Below are positions 26,210 to 34,623 of a stretch of 64,000 nucleotides of DNA, piece after piece; within the stretch, counting starts at the first letter, position 1; every line of letters starts with the position of its first letter. The notes under the pieces were generated by a model. The model did not search any database, was not told the DNA's origin, and saw only the letters and a list, made by a program, of their open reading frames with translations. Source of the stretch: Halovulum marinum (GTDB lineage Bacteria > Pseudomonadota > Alphaproteobacteria > Rhodobacterales > Rhodobacteraceae); assembly GCF_009697225.1 (NCBI RefSeq), contig NZ_WIND01000001.1:186001-250000 (forward strand). The letters run 5' to 3'. The position numbers and the translations under genes were made by a program.

Positions 26210-27100
26210 TTATGCGCGTTCTGCCTGCCAATCGGCGATAAAGCGCACGAAGAGCAGCGTCAGGCTTTCCCGGCGAGAGGTGTCCGGCCAGACGGCGAAG
26301 AAGCCCAACGGGATCATTCGCCATTCAGGCAACAGACGCACCAGCTTGCCCGCGGCTTCGCCACGGGCGGCGAGGTGCTCGGGCAGGACCGTCGCGCCGA
26401 GGTTCTGAAGCGTGAAGTGATAGAGCGCGTCGATGCTGTCGGCCTCGAGCCGGGCCTGCCCCAGAACCCGGACCGCATTGCCATCCGGTCCGTGCAGAGT
26501 GGTATAGTCCGAGCGGTGCTTGTAGCGCAGCCAGTCCCAGTCCTCCAGTTCCGAGGGATGCTCGGGGCGTGGGCGGGTCGCGGCATAGTCCGCCCCCACC
26601 ACCAGCGCGCGCTCGCTTTCGCCCAGCTTGCGCGACATCATCGAACTGTCGTCCAGCCATCCGGCGCGGATGGTCACGTCGAACCCGTCTTCCAGCAGTT
26701 CCGTGCGCCCGTCGGTGAAGGTGATCGATAGCGCGACCTGCGAGTGCCGCCGGACGAACTCCGCGATGGCCGTCGCCAGCGAGGACGAGGACATGAACGC
26801 CGGCATCGACACCCTCAGCGCACCCACAGGCTCCAGCGACAGGGCGTTGAGCTCGTTCAAGCCATTCTCCGCGCTGCGCAGCATCTCGGCCACGCGGGCG
26901 TAGAACATCCGCCCCTCGTTGGTCAGCGCAATCCTGCGCGTCGTCCGATACAGCAGCGTCACGCCAAGGAACGCCTCGAGCTCGGACACGGTCTCGCTCA
27001 CCCGGGACGGCGCAAGACCGATGGCCTTTGCCGCCGCCCGGAACGACCCCTCGTCGACGACCCGCGCAAAGATCGCCATGTGGCGCAGATGCTCGATCAT
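26210..27100 (-). CDS. LysR family transcriptional regulator
   Basis: 296-aa regulator with an N-terminal winged helix-turn-helix (MAIFARVVDEGSFRAAAKAI and PSRVSETVSELEAFLGVTLL, residues 8-55) and a C-terminal effector-binding domain (about 90-295). RTTRRIALTNEGRMFYARV is typical of the AaeR/DsdC-like subgroup that recognises aromatic or redox signals. It is divergent from the DUF2218 gene, with 95 nt between the start codons, the usual arrangement for control of the neighbouring oxidoreductase cluster. Confidence 0.92.
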   Translation of the reverse strand: MIEHLRHMAIFARVVDEGSFRAAAKAIGLAPSRVSETVSELEAFLGVTLLYRTTRRIALTNEGRMFYARVAEMLRSAENGLNELNALSLEPVGALRVSMPAFMSSSSLATAIAEFVRRHSQVALSITFTDGRTELLEDGFDVTIRAGWLDDSSMMSRKLGESERALVVGADYAATRPRPEHPSELEDWDWLRYKHRSDYTTLHGPDGNAVRVLGQARLEADSIDALYHFTLQNLGATVLPEHLAARGEAAGKLVRLLPEWRMIPLGFFAVWPDTSRRESLTLLFVRFIADWQAERA

Positions 27101-27195
27101 TATTCCGCCTGCCCGAACTATGTCTTCCGTGAACGATGGATACCCGGATCAATGCGGCGGGGATAGATGTTCCTTGCAACACGAGGAACGACACC

Positions 27196-27492
27196 ATGAA
27201 GGCCAGCACATTCTTCGCCACGGCACACGCCGAGCGCTACCTGGGCACGCTTTGCAAGCATTTCGGGCACAAGGTTCCGGTCACACATGAATCCGGCTCC
27301 GGGCGGATCGAACTGCCGTTCGGGCAGTGTGACTTGCGCGCCGACGACGCGGGGCTGGGCCTGACCGCCCTGGCCAGCGACCGGCCCACGCTCGACAAGA
27401 TCATCCAGATCATTTCCAGCCACCTCGACCGCTTCGCCTTCCGCGAAAACCCGGAGCTGACATGGATCATCACCGAGGGTGCCGAGGCCTGA
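27196..27492 (+). CDS. DUF2218 domain protein
   Basis: 98-aa protein starting MKASTFFATAHAERYLGTLCKHFGHKVP and carrying RIELPFGQCDLRADDAGLGL and LDKIIQIISSHLDRFAFRE, the DUF2218 pattern. The family is often found near siderophore or oxidoreductase genes and has no established activity. ATG 27196 is chosen over 27136 because the family begins here and GAGGAACG precedes it. Confidence 0.88.
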   Translation: MKASTFFATAHAERYLGTLCKHFGHKVPVTHESGSGRIELPFGQCDLRADDAGLGLTALASDRPTLDKIIQIISSHLDRFAFRENPELTWIITEGAEA

Positions 27493-27595
27493 ACCGGGCC
27501 ACCTGACACCCGCCCGAGCACTGCAAGACATGCCCAACCCGCCCCAGCCCGAAGCGCGAACCGGGCATGTCCCGACCACCCCCGAGGAGACGACA

Positions 27596-27890
27596 ATGAA
27601 CCCCGCCCAGCTTCCGGTATCGGCGGCGATCGTCGCGACCCTGCCGTTCACGGCGCTGCCTGTCGATGCCGACAACGGCGCCTTCGTTCCCGAAGCGCCG
27701 GAAAACACGCCGCTGGCGGCCGACGCGGATGTGGTCGAGCAGTATTTCGCCAGGGAACATCATCCAGCACAACGACAGTGCCGACCGCCTACTAGGACCT
27801 GTTCCGCCTCGCAGGCGGGCTGATCGTCGAACTTCGGGACGTCATCGCGCCCATGCCCGCCGCCGATGCCCCCCCACAACGAAGCCGGCA
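27596..27890 (+). pseudogene. Decayed SnoaL-like (COG4922-type) gene
   Basis: An exported-type N terminus (MNPAQLPVSAAIVATLPF...) runs in frame to VVEQYFA. The likeness then moves to a second frame (NIIQHNDSADRL), to a third (DLFRLAGGLIVELRDVIAPM, from 27796), and shifts again in a C-run to HNEAGKF near 27870. These pieces match the order of SnoaL-like proteins (YIQHN ... DLFRvadGkIvEhwDVi), but about 50 residues between the second and third pieces are missing. So the gene has at least two frameshifts and a deletion. It is very unlikely to make a functional product. Confidence 0.75.
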
Positions 27891-27947
27891 AATTCCGACC
27901 GCAACCAGCCGCCCCAACCGGATACGGGCGCCACAACGGAGCAAGAC

Positions 27948-28439
27948 ATGAACCGCAGAACGCTACTGAAAACCTCGCTGGGCGCATCGCTCGCGATCAT
28001 CCTTGGACAACACGCAGGAGCACGGGAAATGGACGACCGGACACAGGCGAGCCTTGACACCGTCATGGCCTTCATGGGCGCGATGGGATCGGGCGACATG
28101 GACACCATGGGCACGCTGATGGCCGATGACATGGTCTGGCACAACGAAGGCGACGCCAGCCTGCCGTGGATCGGCGGCGCGACCGGCAAGGAGAACGTCT
28201 TCGCCTTCCTCGGCAAGTTCTCCGAGAACTTCCGGACCACCGCCTGGGAAAACACCGACGCCTTCGCCTCGGGCGACACGGTCGCCGTCTTCGGCAGGAT
28301 GAACGGCATCACCATCCATTCCGGCAAGGAGGTGGGCGAATTCAGCTTTGCCCTGCGCGCCAAGGTCAAGGACGGCCAGGTGGTGCTGTGGCATTGGTTC
28401 GAGGACAGCTTTGCCGTCAGCCAGGCCTATAACGGCTGA
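27948..28439 (+). CDS. Tat-exported SnoaL-like/NTF2-fold protein
   Basis: 163-aa protein. The signal MNRRTLLKTSLGASLAIILG has the twin-arginine pattern and ends near AGA. The mature part is a ketosteroid-isomerase-like cone fold: FMGAMGSGDMDTMGTLMADDMVWHN, GKENVFAFLGKFSENF, and the closing strand VVLWHWFEDSFAV. It is likely periplasmic, binding or isomerising a small hydrophobic molecule. It lies between the decayed SnoaL-like gene and an NmrA-type reductase in one orientation. Confidence 0.85.
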   Translation: MNRRTLLKTSLGASLAIILGQHAGAREMDDRTQASLDTVMAFMGAMGSGDMDTMGTLMADDMVWHNEGDASLPWIGGATGKENVFAFLGKFSENFRTTAWENTDAFASGDTVAVFGRMNGITIHSGKEVGEFSFALRAKVKDGQVVLWHWFEDSFAVSQAYNG

Positions 28440-28509
28440 CCCGCCCCGCCTTGGCGGGGCCGCTGGAACCGGCGGCCCCGTCCATCGCAGTTCTGATCGA
28501 GGAAAGATC

Positions 28510-29382
28510 ATGACGATACTCGCCGTGACCGGCGTCTCCGGCCAGCTCGGCCGCGAAATCGCGCGCAGACTTGTCGCCCTGCCCGACCGCGCGCCGGTCA
28601 TCGGACTGGCCCGCACGCCCGGCAAGGCCGGCCATCTGGGGATCGAGGTGCGCCCGGGCGATTATGACCAGCCGGAACTGCTGCAAACCTCGCTGGCGGG
28701 CGTCGATGCGCTGGTGATCGTGTCCGGCATGGCGCCGCCGGATCACCGGATTCGGCAGCACCGCAACGTGATCGGCGCCGCCCGTGCGGCGGGTGTGCGA
28801 AAGCTGGTCTATACCAGCATCGAAGGCCCCGAGGACGGCACCCGATTTTCCCCGGTGGTCAAAAGCAACCGGCAGACCGAAGCCGACATCCGCGCCAGCG
28901 GTCTGGACTGGGCCATCGGGCGCAACGGCATCTATATCGAGCCGGATGTCGAATTCATCGACAGCTACAGGGCACGCGGCGAGATCGCCAACAGTGCCGG
29001 CAGCGGCAAATGCGGCTACACCGCGCGCTCCGAGCTGGCCCATGCCTATGCCGCGCTGTTTGCCCGCGATGATCTGAACGGCGGCACCTTCGATCTGAAC
29101 GGCACGCCGATCGCGCAAGAAGAGCTGGCGGAGTATCTGAACCGCACCTTCGGGACCAGTCTGAGCTACCATGAGATGACGCCCGAAGACTTTGCCGCCG
29201 ACCGCAGCGCCGAGCTGGGGGATCATATCGGCCCGATCATCGGCGGGATCTACGAGGGAATCCGCCAGGGCGCCTACGACCGTCCCGGCAACTATGCCGA
29301 AGTCACAGGCCGCCAGCACCAATCCTGGAAGGATTATTTCTCGTCGCTGGCCTTTCGACAGAAGACACGTCCGGTGGCTTAG
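28510..29382 (+). CDS. NmrA-type NAD(P)H-binding oxidoreductase (QorB-like)
   Basis: 290-aa atypical short-chain dehydrogenase. The N-terminal Rossmann motif VTGVSGQLGREIARRL is at residues 6-21. ARTPGKAGHLGIEVRPGDYD and VYTSIEGPEDGTRFSP place it with NmrA/HSCARG and YtfG (quinone oxidoreductase 2) proteins. The catalytic Tyr-x3-Lys is not clear, as is common in this group. GAGGAAAG precedes the ATG. It is the last gene of the DUF2218-SnoaL cluster, probably controlled by the LysR gene. Confidence 0.87.
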   Translation: MTILAVTGVSGQLGREIARRLVALPDRAPVIGLARTPGKAGHLGIEVRPGDYDQPELLQTSLAGVDALVIVSGMAPPDHRIRQHRNVIGAARAAGVRKLVYTSIEGPEDGTRFSPVVKSNRQTEADIRASGLDWAIGRNGIYIEPDVEFIDSYRARGEIANSAGSGKCGYTARSELAHAYAALFARDDLNGGTFDLNGTPIAQEELAEYLNRTFGTSLSYHEMTPEDFAADRSAELGDHIGPIIGGIYEGIRQGAYDRPGNYAEVTGRQHQSWKDYFSSLAFRQKTRPVA

Positions 29383-29530
29383 CCGACCGATCCGCGACCG
29401 GCGACATCTGGGGCTAAGCGCAATGGCTGCACCGGGCCGGGGCCGCGCCGTCGCCGGCGATGGCGCGCAGGCTGGACCGGATGCGCGCGCTGCCGGAAAT
29501 GCGCGCGCCGTCCGGGTTTTTCCGCGCGCC

Positions 29531-30385
29531 CTAGACGGCGGACTTCAGCGCCTCGGAGACGTAGATCTCGCGCAGCCGCCGCGCCACCGGGCCGGGCGTG
29601 CCGTCGCCGAGCGCCGTGCCGTCGATCTCGACCACCGGCTGCACGAACGACGAGGCCGAGGTGACGAACGCCTCGGCGGCGTCCTGCGCCTCGGCGATGG
29701 TGAAGGGCCGCTCCTCGATCCGCATCTGCGCCTCGCGCGCCAGGCGCAGTACCGCGGCACGGGTGATGCCATGCAGGATGCTGTGCGACAGATCCCGGGT
29801 CACGATCGCGCCGTCGCGGGTGACGATATAGGCGTTGTTCGACGTGCCCTCGGTGACGAAGCCGTCCTCGACCATCCACGCGTCGTCCTTGCCCGCCGCC
29901 TTCGCCGCCATCTTCGCCATCGACGGCGCCAGCAGCTGCACCGTCTTGATGTCGCGCCGGCCCCAGCGGATGTCGTCCAGCACGATCACCTTCAGCCCGC
30001 GCGCGGCCGCCGGCGTGTCGATCAGCGGCTTGCTCTGGGTGAACAGCACCAGGCTGGGCGCGGCGCCGTCGGGGTACAGGAAGTCCCGGTCCGCGGCGCC
30101 GCGGGTGACCTGCATGTAGACCAGCCCCTCGGTCACGCCGTTGCGCGCCAGCAGCTCGCGGTGGATCGACTCAAGTTCCTCGCGCCCCGCGGGGGCGGCC
30201 ATCTCCAGCTCGGCGAGCGAGCGCTCCAGCCGCGCCATGTGACCGGCGAAATCGACCAGCCGGCCGTCCAGCACCGAGGTCACCTCGTAGACGCCGTCGG
30301 CCATCAGGAAGCCCCGGTCGAACACCGAGATCGTCGCCTCGGCCTCGGCCACGAACGCCCCGTTCACGTACACGATCCGGCTCAT
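29531..30385 (-). CDS. D-amino-acid transaminase (class IV aminotransferase)
   Basis: 284-aa PLP enzyme of fold type IV. VNGAFVAEAEATISVFDRGFLMADGVYEV is the N-terminal signature, the PLP lysine lies in RWGRRDIKTVQLL (about residue 145), and VTEGTSNNAYIV is the cofactor loop. It most resembles D-alanine aminotransferase (D-Ala + 2-oxoglutarate to pyruvate + D-Glu). Placement 28 nt after dgcA supports a D-amino-acid role. A branched-chain transaminase is the main alternative. Confidence 0.88.
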   Translation of the reverse strand: MSRIVYVNGAFVAEAEATISVFDRGFLMADGVYEVTSVLDGRLVDFAGHMARLERSLAELEMAAPAGREELESIHRELLARNGVTEGLVYMQVTRGAADRDFLYPDGAAPSLVLFTQSKPLIDTPAAARGLKVIVLDDIRWGRRDIKTVQLLAPSMAKMAAKAAGKDDAWMVEDGFVTEGTSNNAYIVTRDGAIVTRDLSHSILHGITRAAVLRLAREAQMRIEERPFTIAEAQDAAEAFVTSASSFVQPVVEIDGTALGDGTPGPVARRLREIYVSEALKSAV

Positions 30386-30413
30386 CCGCCTGTCCTTCTC
30401 CCCGCCTGTCCGT

Positions 30414-31382
30414 TCAGCCCCACAGCGCCCGCTCCGCCGGGTGCAGCCCGTCGGCGCGAAACGCCATCGCCGGCATCCGGTCCTGCGCCAGCAGCAGCGG
30501 GCCGTCCAGGTCCACCACCTCGGCGCCCTGCGCCACCAGCAGCGCCGGCGCCATCGCCAGCGAACTGCCGACCATGCAGCCGACCATCACCCGGAAGCCG
30601 GCGTCGCGCGCCGCATCGCGCAGCGCCAGCGCCTCGGTCAGCCCGCCGGTCTTGTCGAGCTTGATGTTCACCATGTCGTACTTGCCGTTCAGCGCCGGCA
30701 GCGAGGCGCGGTCGTGGCACGACTCGTCGGCGCAGACCGGCAGCGGGCGGTCGATCCCGGCCAGCGCCGCGTCCCCGTCCGCGGGCAGCGGCTGCTCGAC
30801 CATCTCGACGCCCAGATCCAGGAACACCGGCCCCAGCCGGCGGTATTCCTCGGCGCTCCAGCCCTCGTTGGCGTCGACGATGATCCGCGCCGCGGGAGCG
30901 CCGGCGCGCACCGCCTCGATCCGCGCGACATCCGCGGCGCCGCCGCCCAGCTTGACCTTCAGCAGCGGCCGCTGGGCATGGCGGCCGGCCTGCTCGCGCA
31001 TCGCGTCCGGCGCGCCCAGCGACAGGGTATAGGCGCTCAGCACCGGCTGCGGCGCCGGGATCCCGGCAAGCTGCCAGACCGGCTGCCCGGCGGCCTTCGC
31101 CTCCCAGTCCCACAGCGCGCAGTCGACCGCGTTGCGCGCCGCGCCGGCGGGCAGCGCCTGCTGCAGCGCGGCGCGGTCGATGTCGCCGGGAAGCGACTGG
31201 ATCTGCGCGATCACGCTTTGCACCGACTCGCCGTAGCGCGGATAGGGCACGCACTCGCCCTGCCCGGAGATCCCGCCGCGGGTCACCACCACATGCACCA
31301 CCTCGGCATGGGTACGCGAGCCGCGCGAGATGGTGAACACCTCGCGCAGCGCGAACCGCTCGGCGGTGGCGGTGAAGCTCAT
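30414..31382 (-). CDS. dgcA: N-acetyl-D-glutamate racemase DgcA (enolase superfamily)
   Basis: 322-aa enolase-superfamily protein of the dipeptide-epimerase branch. Visible catalytic features are the KxK motif (LLKVKLGG, about 150), metal ligands in IIVDANEGWS, MVEQPLP and PVCADES, and the opposing base in MVNIKLDKTGG. Alone it would be called L-Ala-D/L-Glu epimerase. Its 4-nt overlap with the DUF1611 (DgcN) gene matches the known D-glutamate catabolic pair, in which DgcA converts N-acetyl-D-glutamate to the L form. An ATGA overlap gives the start. Confidence 0.85.
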   Translation of the reverse strand: MSFTATAERFALREVFTISRGSRTHAEVVHVVVTRGGISGQGECVPYPRYGESVQSVIAQIQSLPGDIDRAALQQALPAGAARNAVDCALWDWEAKAAGQPVWQLAGIPAPQPVLSAYTLSLGAPDAMREQAGRHAQRPLLKVKLGGGAADVARIEAVRAGAPAARIIVDANEGWSAEEYRRLGPVFLDLGVEMVEQPLPADGDAALAGIDRPLPVCADESCHDRASLPALNGKYDMVNIKLDKTGGLTEALALRDAARDAGFRVMVGCMVGSSLAMAPALLVAQGAEVVDLDGPLLLAQDRMPAMAFRADGLHPAERALWG

Positions 31383-32374
31383 TCCAGGGCGTCCACCAGC
31401 GCGGCGGCGCCGTGGCGGTAGGGATCGACCGCCGGCATGCCGTTCTCCTTCTCCAGCCGCGCCAGGTAGGCGCGCGCCTCGTCCTCGCCCAGCCCGGCGG
31501 TGTTGACCGAGATGCCGACCACCCGCACCGCGGGGTTGACCACCCGCGCCAGGTGCAGCCCGGTTTCGCTCAGGCTCGCCAGCGACGGCAGCTGGTAGTC
31601 CGGCAGCCCGCGCATGTGGCTGCGCGTCGGCTCGTGGCACAGGATCAGCGCGTCCGGCTGGCTGCCGTGGATCAGCGCCAGCGTCACCCCCGAGAACGAG
31701 GCGTGGAACAGGCTGCCCTGCCCCTCGACCACGTCCCAGTGATCGGGCGCGTTGTCCGGAGTCAGATGCTCGATCGAGCCGGCCATGAAATCCGCCACCA
31801 CCGCGTCCAGCGGCACACCGCTGCCGGTGATCAGGATCCCGGTCTGGCCGGTGGCGCGGAACGTCGCCTTCATCCCGCGCGCGCGCATCTCGCGCTCCAT
31901 CGCCAGCGCGGTGTACATCTTGCCGACCGAGCAGTCGGTGCCGATCGCCAGCACCCGCTTGCCGCTGCGCTTCCTGCCGTTGGCGATCGGATAGGCTTCG
32001 GACGGCACGCGCACGTCGTGCAGCCCCCGGCCGGTGCGCTCGGCCGCGGTGACCAGGTCGGGCTCGTCGCGCAGCAGCTTGTGCAGCCCGGACGCCAGGT
32101 CGAGCCCCGCCTCCAGCGCCTCGACCAGCACCTCTTTCCAGGCCGGAGAGATCACCCCGCCGCGGTTCGCCACGCCGATCACCATCGTCCTGGCCCCGGC
32201 GGCGGCGGCCTCGGCGGGCGTCATGTCGGGCAGCTTCAGGTCGGCCTTGCAGCCGTCCATGCGCAGCTGGCCGACGCAGTGTTCGGGGCGCCAGTCGCGG
32301 ATCCCCTGCGCCACCTTGGCCGCCAGCGGGTCGGGCGCGTCCCCGAGAAACAGCAGATAGGGCGTGTCGATCAT
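31379..32374 (-). CDS. dgcN: D-glutamate N-acetyltransferase DgcN (DUF1611)
   Basis: 331-aa DUF1611 protein with an N-terminal Rossmann-like domain (about residues 1-130) and a P-loop-like C-terminal domain beginning LAIGTDCSVGKMYTAL (about 145-160). VVEGQGSLFHASFSG and LCHEPTRSHMRGLPDY are hallmarks. In described marine bacteria DgcN acetylates D-glutamate using acetyl-CoA. The start at 32374 follows GGAGG. It is the first gene of the dgcN-dgcA-transaminase operon. The exact reaction in this organism is inferred from the pair. Confidence 0.86.
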   Translation of the reverse strand: MIDTPYLLFLGDAPDPLAAKVAQGIRDWRPEHCVGQLRMDGCKADLKLPDMTPAEAAAAGARTMVIGVANRGGVISPAWKEVLVEALEAGLDLASGLHKLLRDEPDLVTAAERTGRGLHDVRVPSEAYPIANGRKRSGKRVLAIGTDCSVGKMYTALAMEREMRARGMKATFRATGQTGILITGSGVPLDAVVADFMAGSIEHLTPDNAPDHWDVVEGQGSLFHASFSGVTLALIHGSQPDALILCHEPTRSHMRGLPDYQLPSLASLSETGLHLARVVNPAVRVVGISVNTAGLGEDEARAYLARLEKENGMPAVDPYRHGAAALVDALE

Positions 32375-32462
32375 CGGCGCCTCCGGGATGGTCAGGATGC
32401 GCGCAGATGAACAGTTTCGCCCCAAAATGCCAAGGCGTTAAATCGGCCGGTACCGGAAATCC

Positions 32463-32816
32463 TCAGAACCGCGACGGGATCAGCGCCACCGGCGCGTCGG
32501 CGCCGCGTTCGTAGTCGCGCGGCGGCTCGTCGCCGGCGACCTGACGGGTCTTGAAGGCGAAGGTGCGCAGCGCGCCGCTTTCGCCCGTCGGATAGGCCAG
32601 ACCGTGGAACAGGTGGCGGCTGCCGTCGTACACGTCGACGAAGCCGCGGCGGAACCGCGGCGCGTCGGCCTTGATCGAGAATCCGCCCTGCCAGATCTCG
32701 ACGACGTCGATCTCGTCACCCCCGGCCCGCAGCCGCAACCGTCGCCTGCCTTTTGCGGCAACCCCGCGCGCGCCCTCGATCGCTGAGCGAACATCGCTCG
32801 GCAAATGGCTGTCCAT
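32463..32816 (-). CDS. Conserved hypothetical protein
   Basis: 117-aa soluble protein. Features are an N-terminal helix with a basic stretch (KGRRRLRLRAG), then IDVVEIWQGGFSIKADAPRFRRGFVDVYDGSRHLFHGLAYP, suggestive of a small beta-rich domain. The pattern looks familiar from Rhodobacterales genomes, but I cannot assign a family. It is divergent from the hydroquinone reductase gene across a palindrome-bearing spacer. Confidence 0.7.
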   Translation of the reverse strand: MDSHLPSDVRSAIEGARGVAAKGRRRLRLRAGGDEIDVVEIWQGGFSIKADAPRFRRGFVDVYDGSRHLFHGLAYPTGESGALRTFAFKTRQVAGDEPPRDYERGADAPVALIPSRF

Positions 32817-32937
32817 CGTTACGCTTCCCCAACTTCACGCGTCGGCGCGGGTGGCGCCGCCGTACCCAACTCACTCCCCGGTTCACGGTAGTACGCACCC
32901 CATGCCCTGTCGAAGATTCTTTGCGCGCGCACCGATT

Positions 32938-32954
32938 GTTCACGGACCGTGAAC
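32938..32954. promoter_or_regulatory. Perfect 17-bp palindrome, candidate operator
   Basis: GTTCACGGACCGTGAAC has 8-bp arms around one central base. It lies 83 nt before the hydroquinone reductase start and 121 nt upstream of the divergent hypothetical gene. A copy of the half-site GTTCACGG is at 32881-32888. Confidence 0.6.
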
Positions 32955-33037
32955 GGAGCGGATCGGCCGGACCCCGTGCATTCTGGCCGGGAAGGACCTA
33001 GCTGGTCAGAAAACGGACACCGCAACGGGAGAATCGA

Positions 33038-34024
33038 ATGGGCCAGCTGATCGACGGAACCTGGACGAGCGAACCGGCCGCCGCGGATACGGACGGCAGC
33101 TTCCGGCGCGCGCCGTCCACCTTTCGCAACTGGATCACCGCCGACGGCGCGCCCGGCCCCTCGGGCACCGGCGGGTTCGCCGCGGAAAGCGGGCGCTACC
33201 ACCTTTATGTCAGCCTGGCCTGCCCGTGGGCGCACCGCACGCTGATCTTCCGCCGGCTGAAGGGGCTGGTGCAGCATGTCGGCGTCGACGTCGTGCACCC
33301 CGATCTGCTGGATCGCGGCTGGAGCTTCGCGACCGACTTCCCCGGCGCCACCGGCGATAGCGTCAACGGCAAGGCCTGGCTGCAGGAAGTGTACCTCAAG
33401 GCGGACCCGCGGGCCACGACCCGGGTGACCGTGCCGGTGCTGTGGGACAAGCGCAGCGGCCGCATCGTCTCGAACGAAAGCGCCGAGATCATCCGCATGT
33501 TCAATTCCGCATTCGATCATCTCACCGGCAACAAAGAGGATTTCTACCCTGCCGCGCTGCGGCCCGCGATCGACAGCCTGAACGCGCGGATTTACGAAAC
33601 CGTGAACAACGGCGTCTACCGCGCCGGCTTCGCGCGCTCGCAGCGGGCCTACGACGCGGCGGTGACGGCACTGTTCGACACGCTCGACTGGCTCGAGGAC
33701 CGGCTGTCCCGCCAGCGCTATCTCGCCGGCGACCGGGTGACCGAGGCCGACTGGCGCCTGCTGACCACGCTGCTGCGCTTCGACGTCGTCTACCACGGCC
33801 ATTTCAAGTGCGCCCGCAACCGGCTGGTCGACTTCCCGTCGCTCTGGGCCTATGCGCGCGAGCTTTACCAATGGCCGGACGTGGCCGCGACCGTGGATTT
33901 CGACCACATCCGCCGCCACTACCACTACAGCCACGAGTCGCTGAACCCGCAGCGCATCGTGCCGATCGCGCCGCGGATCGACTGGACGGCGGCGCACGAC
34001 CGCGACCGGCTGGCCGCGGCCTGA
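33038..34024 (+). CDS. Glutathionyl-hydroquinone reductase (YqjG-type GST)
   Basis: 328-aa xi-class glutathione transferase that reduces glutathionyl-hydroquinones. The catalytic Cys is in LYVSLACPWAHRTLIFR (about residue 64) and ESAEIIRMFN is the GSH-site motif. The C-terminal all-helical domain has NNGVYRAGFARSQRAYDAAV and LTTLLRFDVVYHGHFKCARN. The length matches the family (about 320-330). A palindrome upstream suggests induction by quinone or redox stress. Confidence 0.93.
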   Translation: MGQLIDGTWTSEPAAADTDGSFRRAPSTFRNWITADGAPGPSGTGGFAAESGRYHLYVSLACPWAHRTLIFRRLKGLVQHVGVDVVHPDLLDRGWSFATDFPGATGDSVNGKAWLQEVYLKADPRATTRVTVPVLWDKRSGRIVSNESAEIIRMFNSAFDHLTGNKEDFYPAALRPAIDSLNARIYETVNNGVYRAGFARSQRAYDAAVTALFDTLDWLEDRLSRQRYLAGDRVTEADWRLLTTLLRFDVVYHGHFKCARNRLVDFPSLWAYARELYQWPDVAATVDFDHIRRHYHYSHESLNPQRIVPIAPRIDWTAAHDRDRLAAA

Positions 34025-34027
34025 TCC

Positions 34028-34438
34028 TCAGGCGCCGCGGATCCGCGCGCGGCCCGGCTGCGCCTCGCCCGGCGCGTGCCGGGCGTGGAAATGCTGCAGA
34101 TAGGCCAGCAGGTCGTCGGGGCGCATCGGCGTGTGCATCACGCCGCAGGCGTTCGGGATCAGATCGAAGATCGACCCCTCGGTGAAGAACCGCGAGCCGG
34201 TCACCGCCAGGATGATGATGTCCGGATTGCGGAAGGTGGCGAGGTCCGCCACCGGCAGACCGCCGCCGCGCCCGTCCAGCACCGGATCGATCACCAGCGC
34301 GTCGTAGTCGCCGTCCTCCAGCGCGGCCAGCGCCTGGCGCTGGGTGCCGGCATAGTCGGCGGCGACCCCGTGACGGCGCAGGAACCGGCACCAGATGCGG
34401 CCGAGGTCCTCGCTTTCCTGGACCAACAGTATTCTCAT
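34028..34438 (-). CDS. Degenerate response-regulator receiver protein
   Basis: 136-aa single receiver-like domain with no output domain. MRILLVQESEDLGRIW holds the acidic pair, DALVIDPVLDG the likely phosphoacceptor Asp (about residue 50) and IILAVTGS the conserved Thr. The conserved Lys of the KP motif is missing (HTPMRPDDLL). The tail is short, with RHAPGEAQPGRARIRG. It is divergent from a diguanylate cyclase across a CtrA-type box. A TTG two codons earlier is an alternative start. Confidence 0.78.
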   Translation of the reverse strand: MRILLVQESEDLGRIWCRFLRRHGVAADYAGTQRQALAALEDGDYDALVIDPVLDGRGGGLPVADLATFRNPDIIILAVTGSRFFTEGSIFDLIPNACGVMHTPMRPDDLLAYLQHFHARHAPGEAQPGRARIRGA

Positions 34439-34514
34439 GCTCAAGCCCCCCCAAAACGCGGAGCGATATCCGCAGGCTCAATGTGAACAATTTTCCAAAA
34501 ATGCGCCCGAAACG

Positions 34515-34530
34515 TTAACGCACCGTTAAT
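34515..34530. promoter_or_regulatory. Perfect CtrA-type box between receiver and diguanylate cyclase genes
   Basis: TTAACGCACCGTTAAT fits TTAA-N7-TTAA exactly and has TTAACG/CGTTAA symmetry. It lies 94 nt before the cyclase ATG and 77 nt from the receiver ATG, so it could control either or both. Confidence 0.68.
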
Positions 34531-34623
34531 GCACCGGTACGGCCATCCCCTTTACCGTTTGGTCATGGGCCGGAGGTTACACCCAAGAACAGAGGATTGT
34601 ATTGCGTATGCGCCGGGGGGCAC

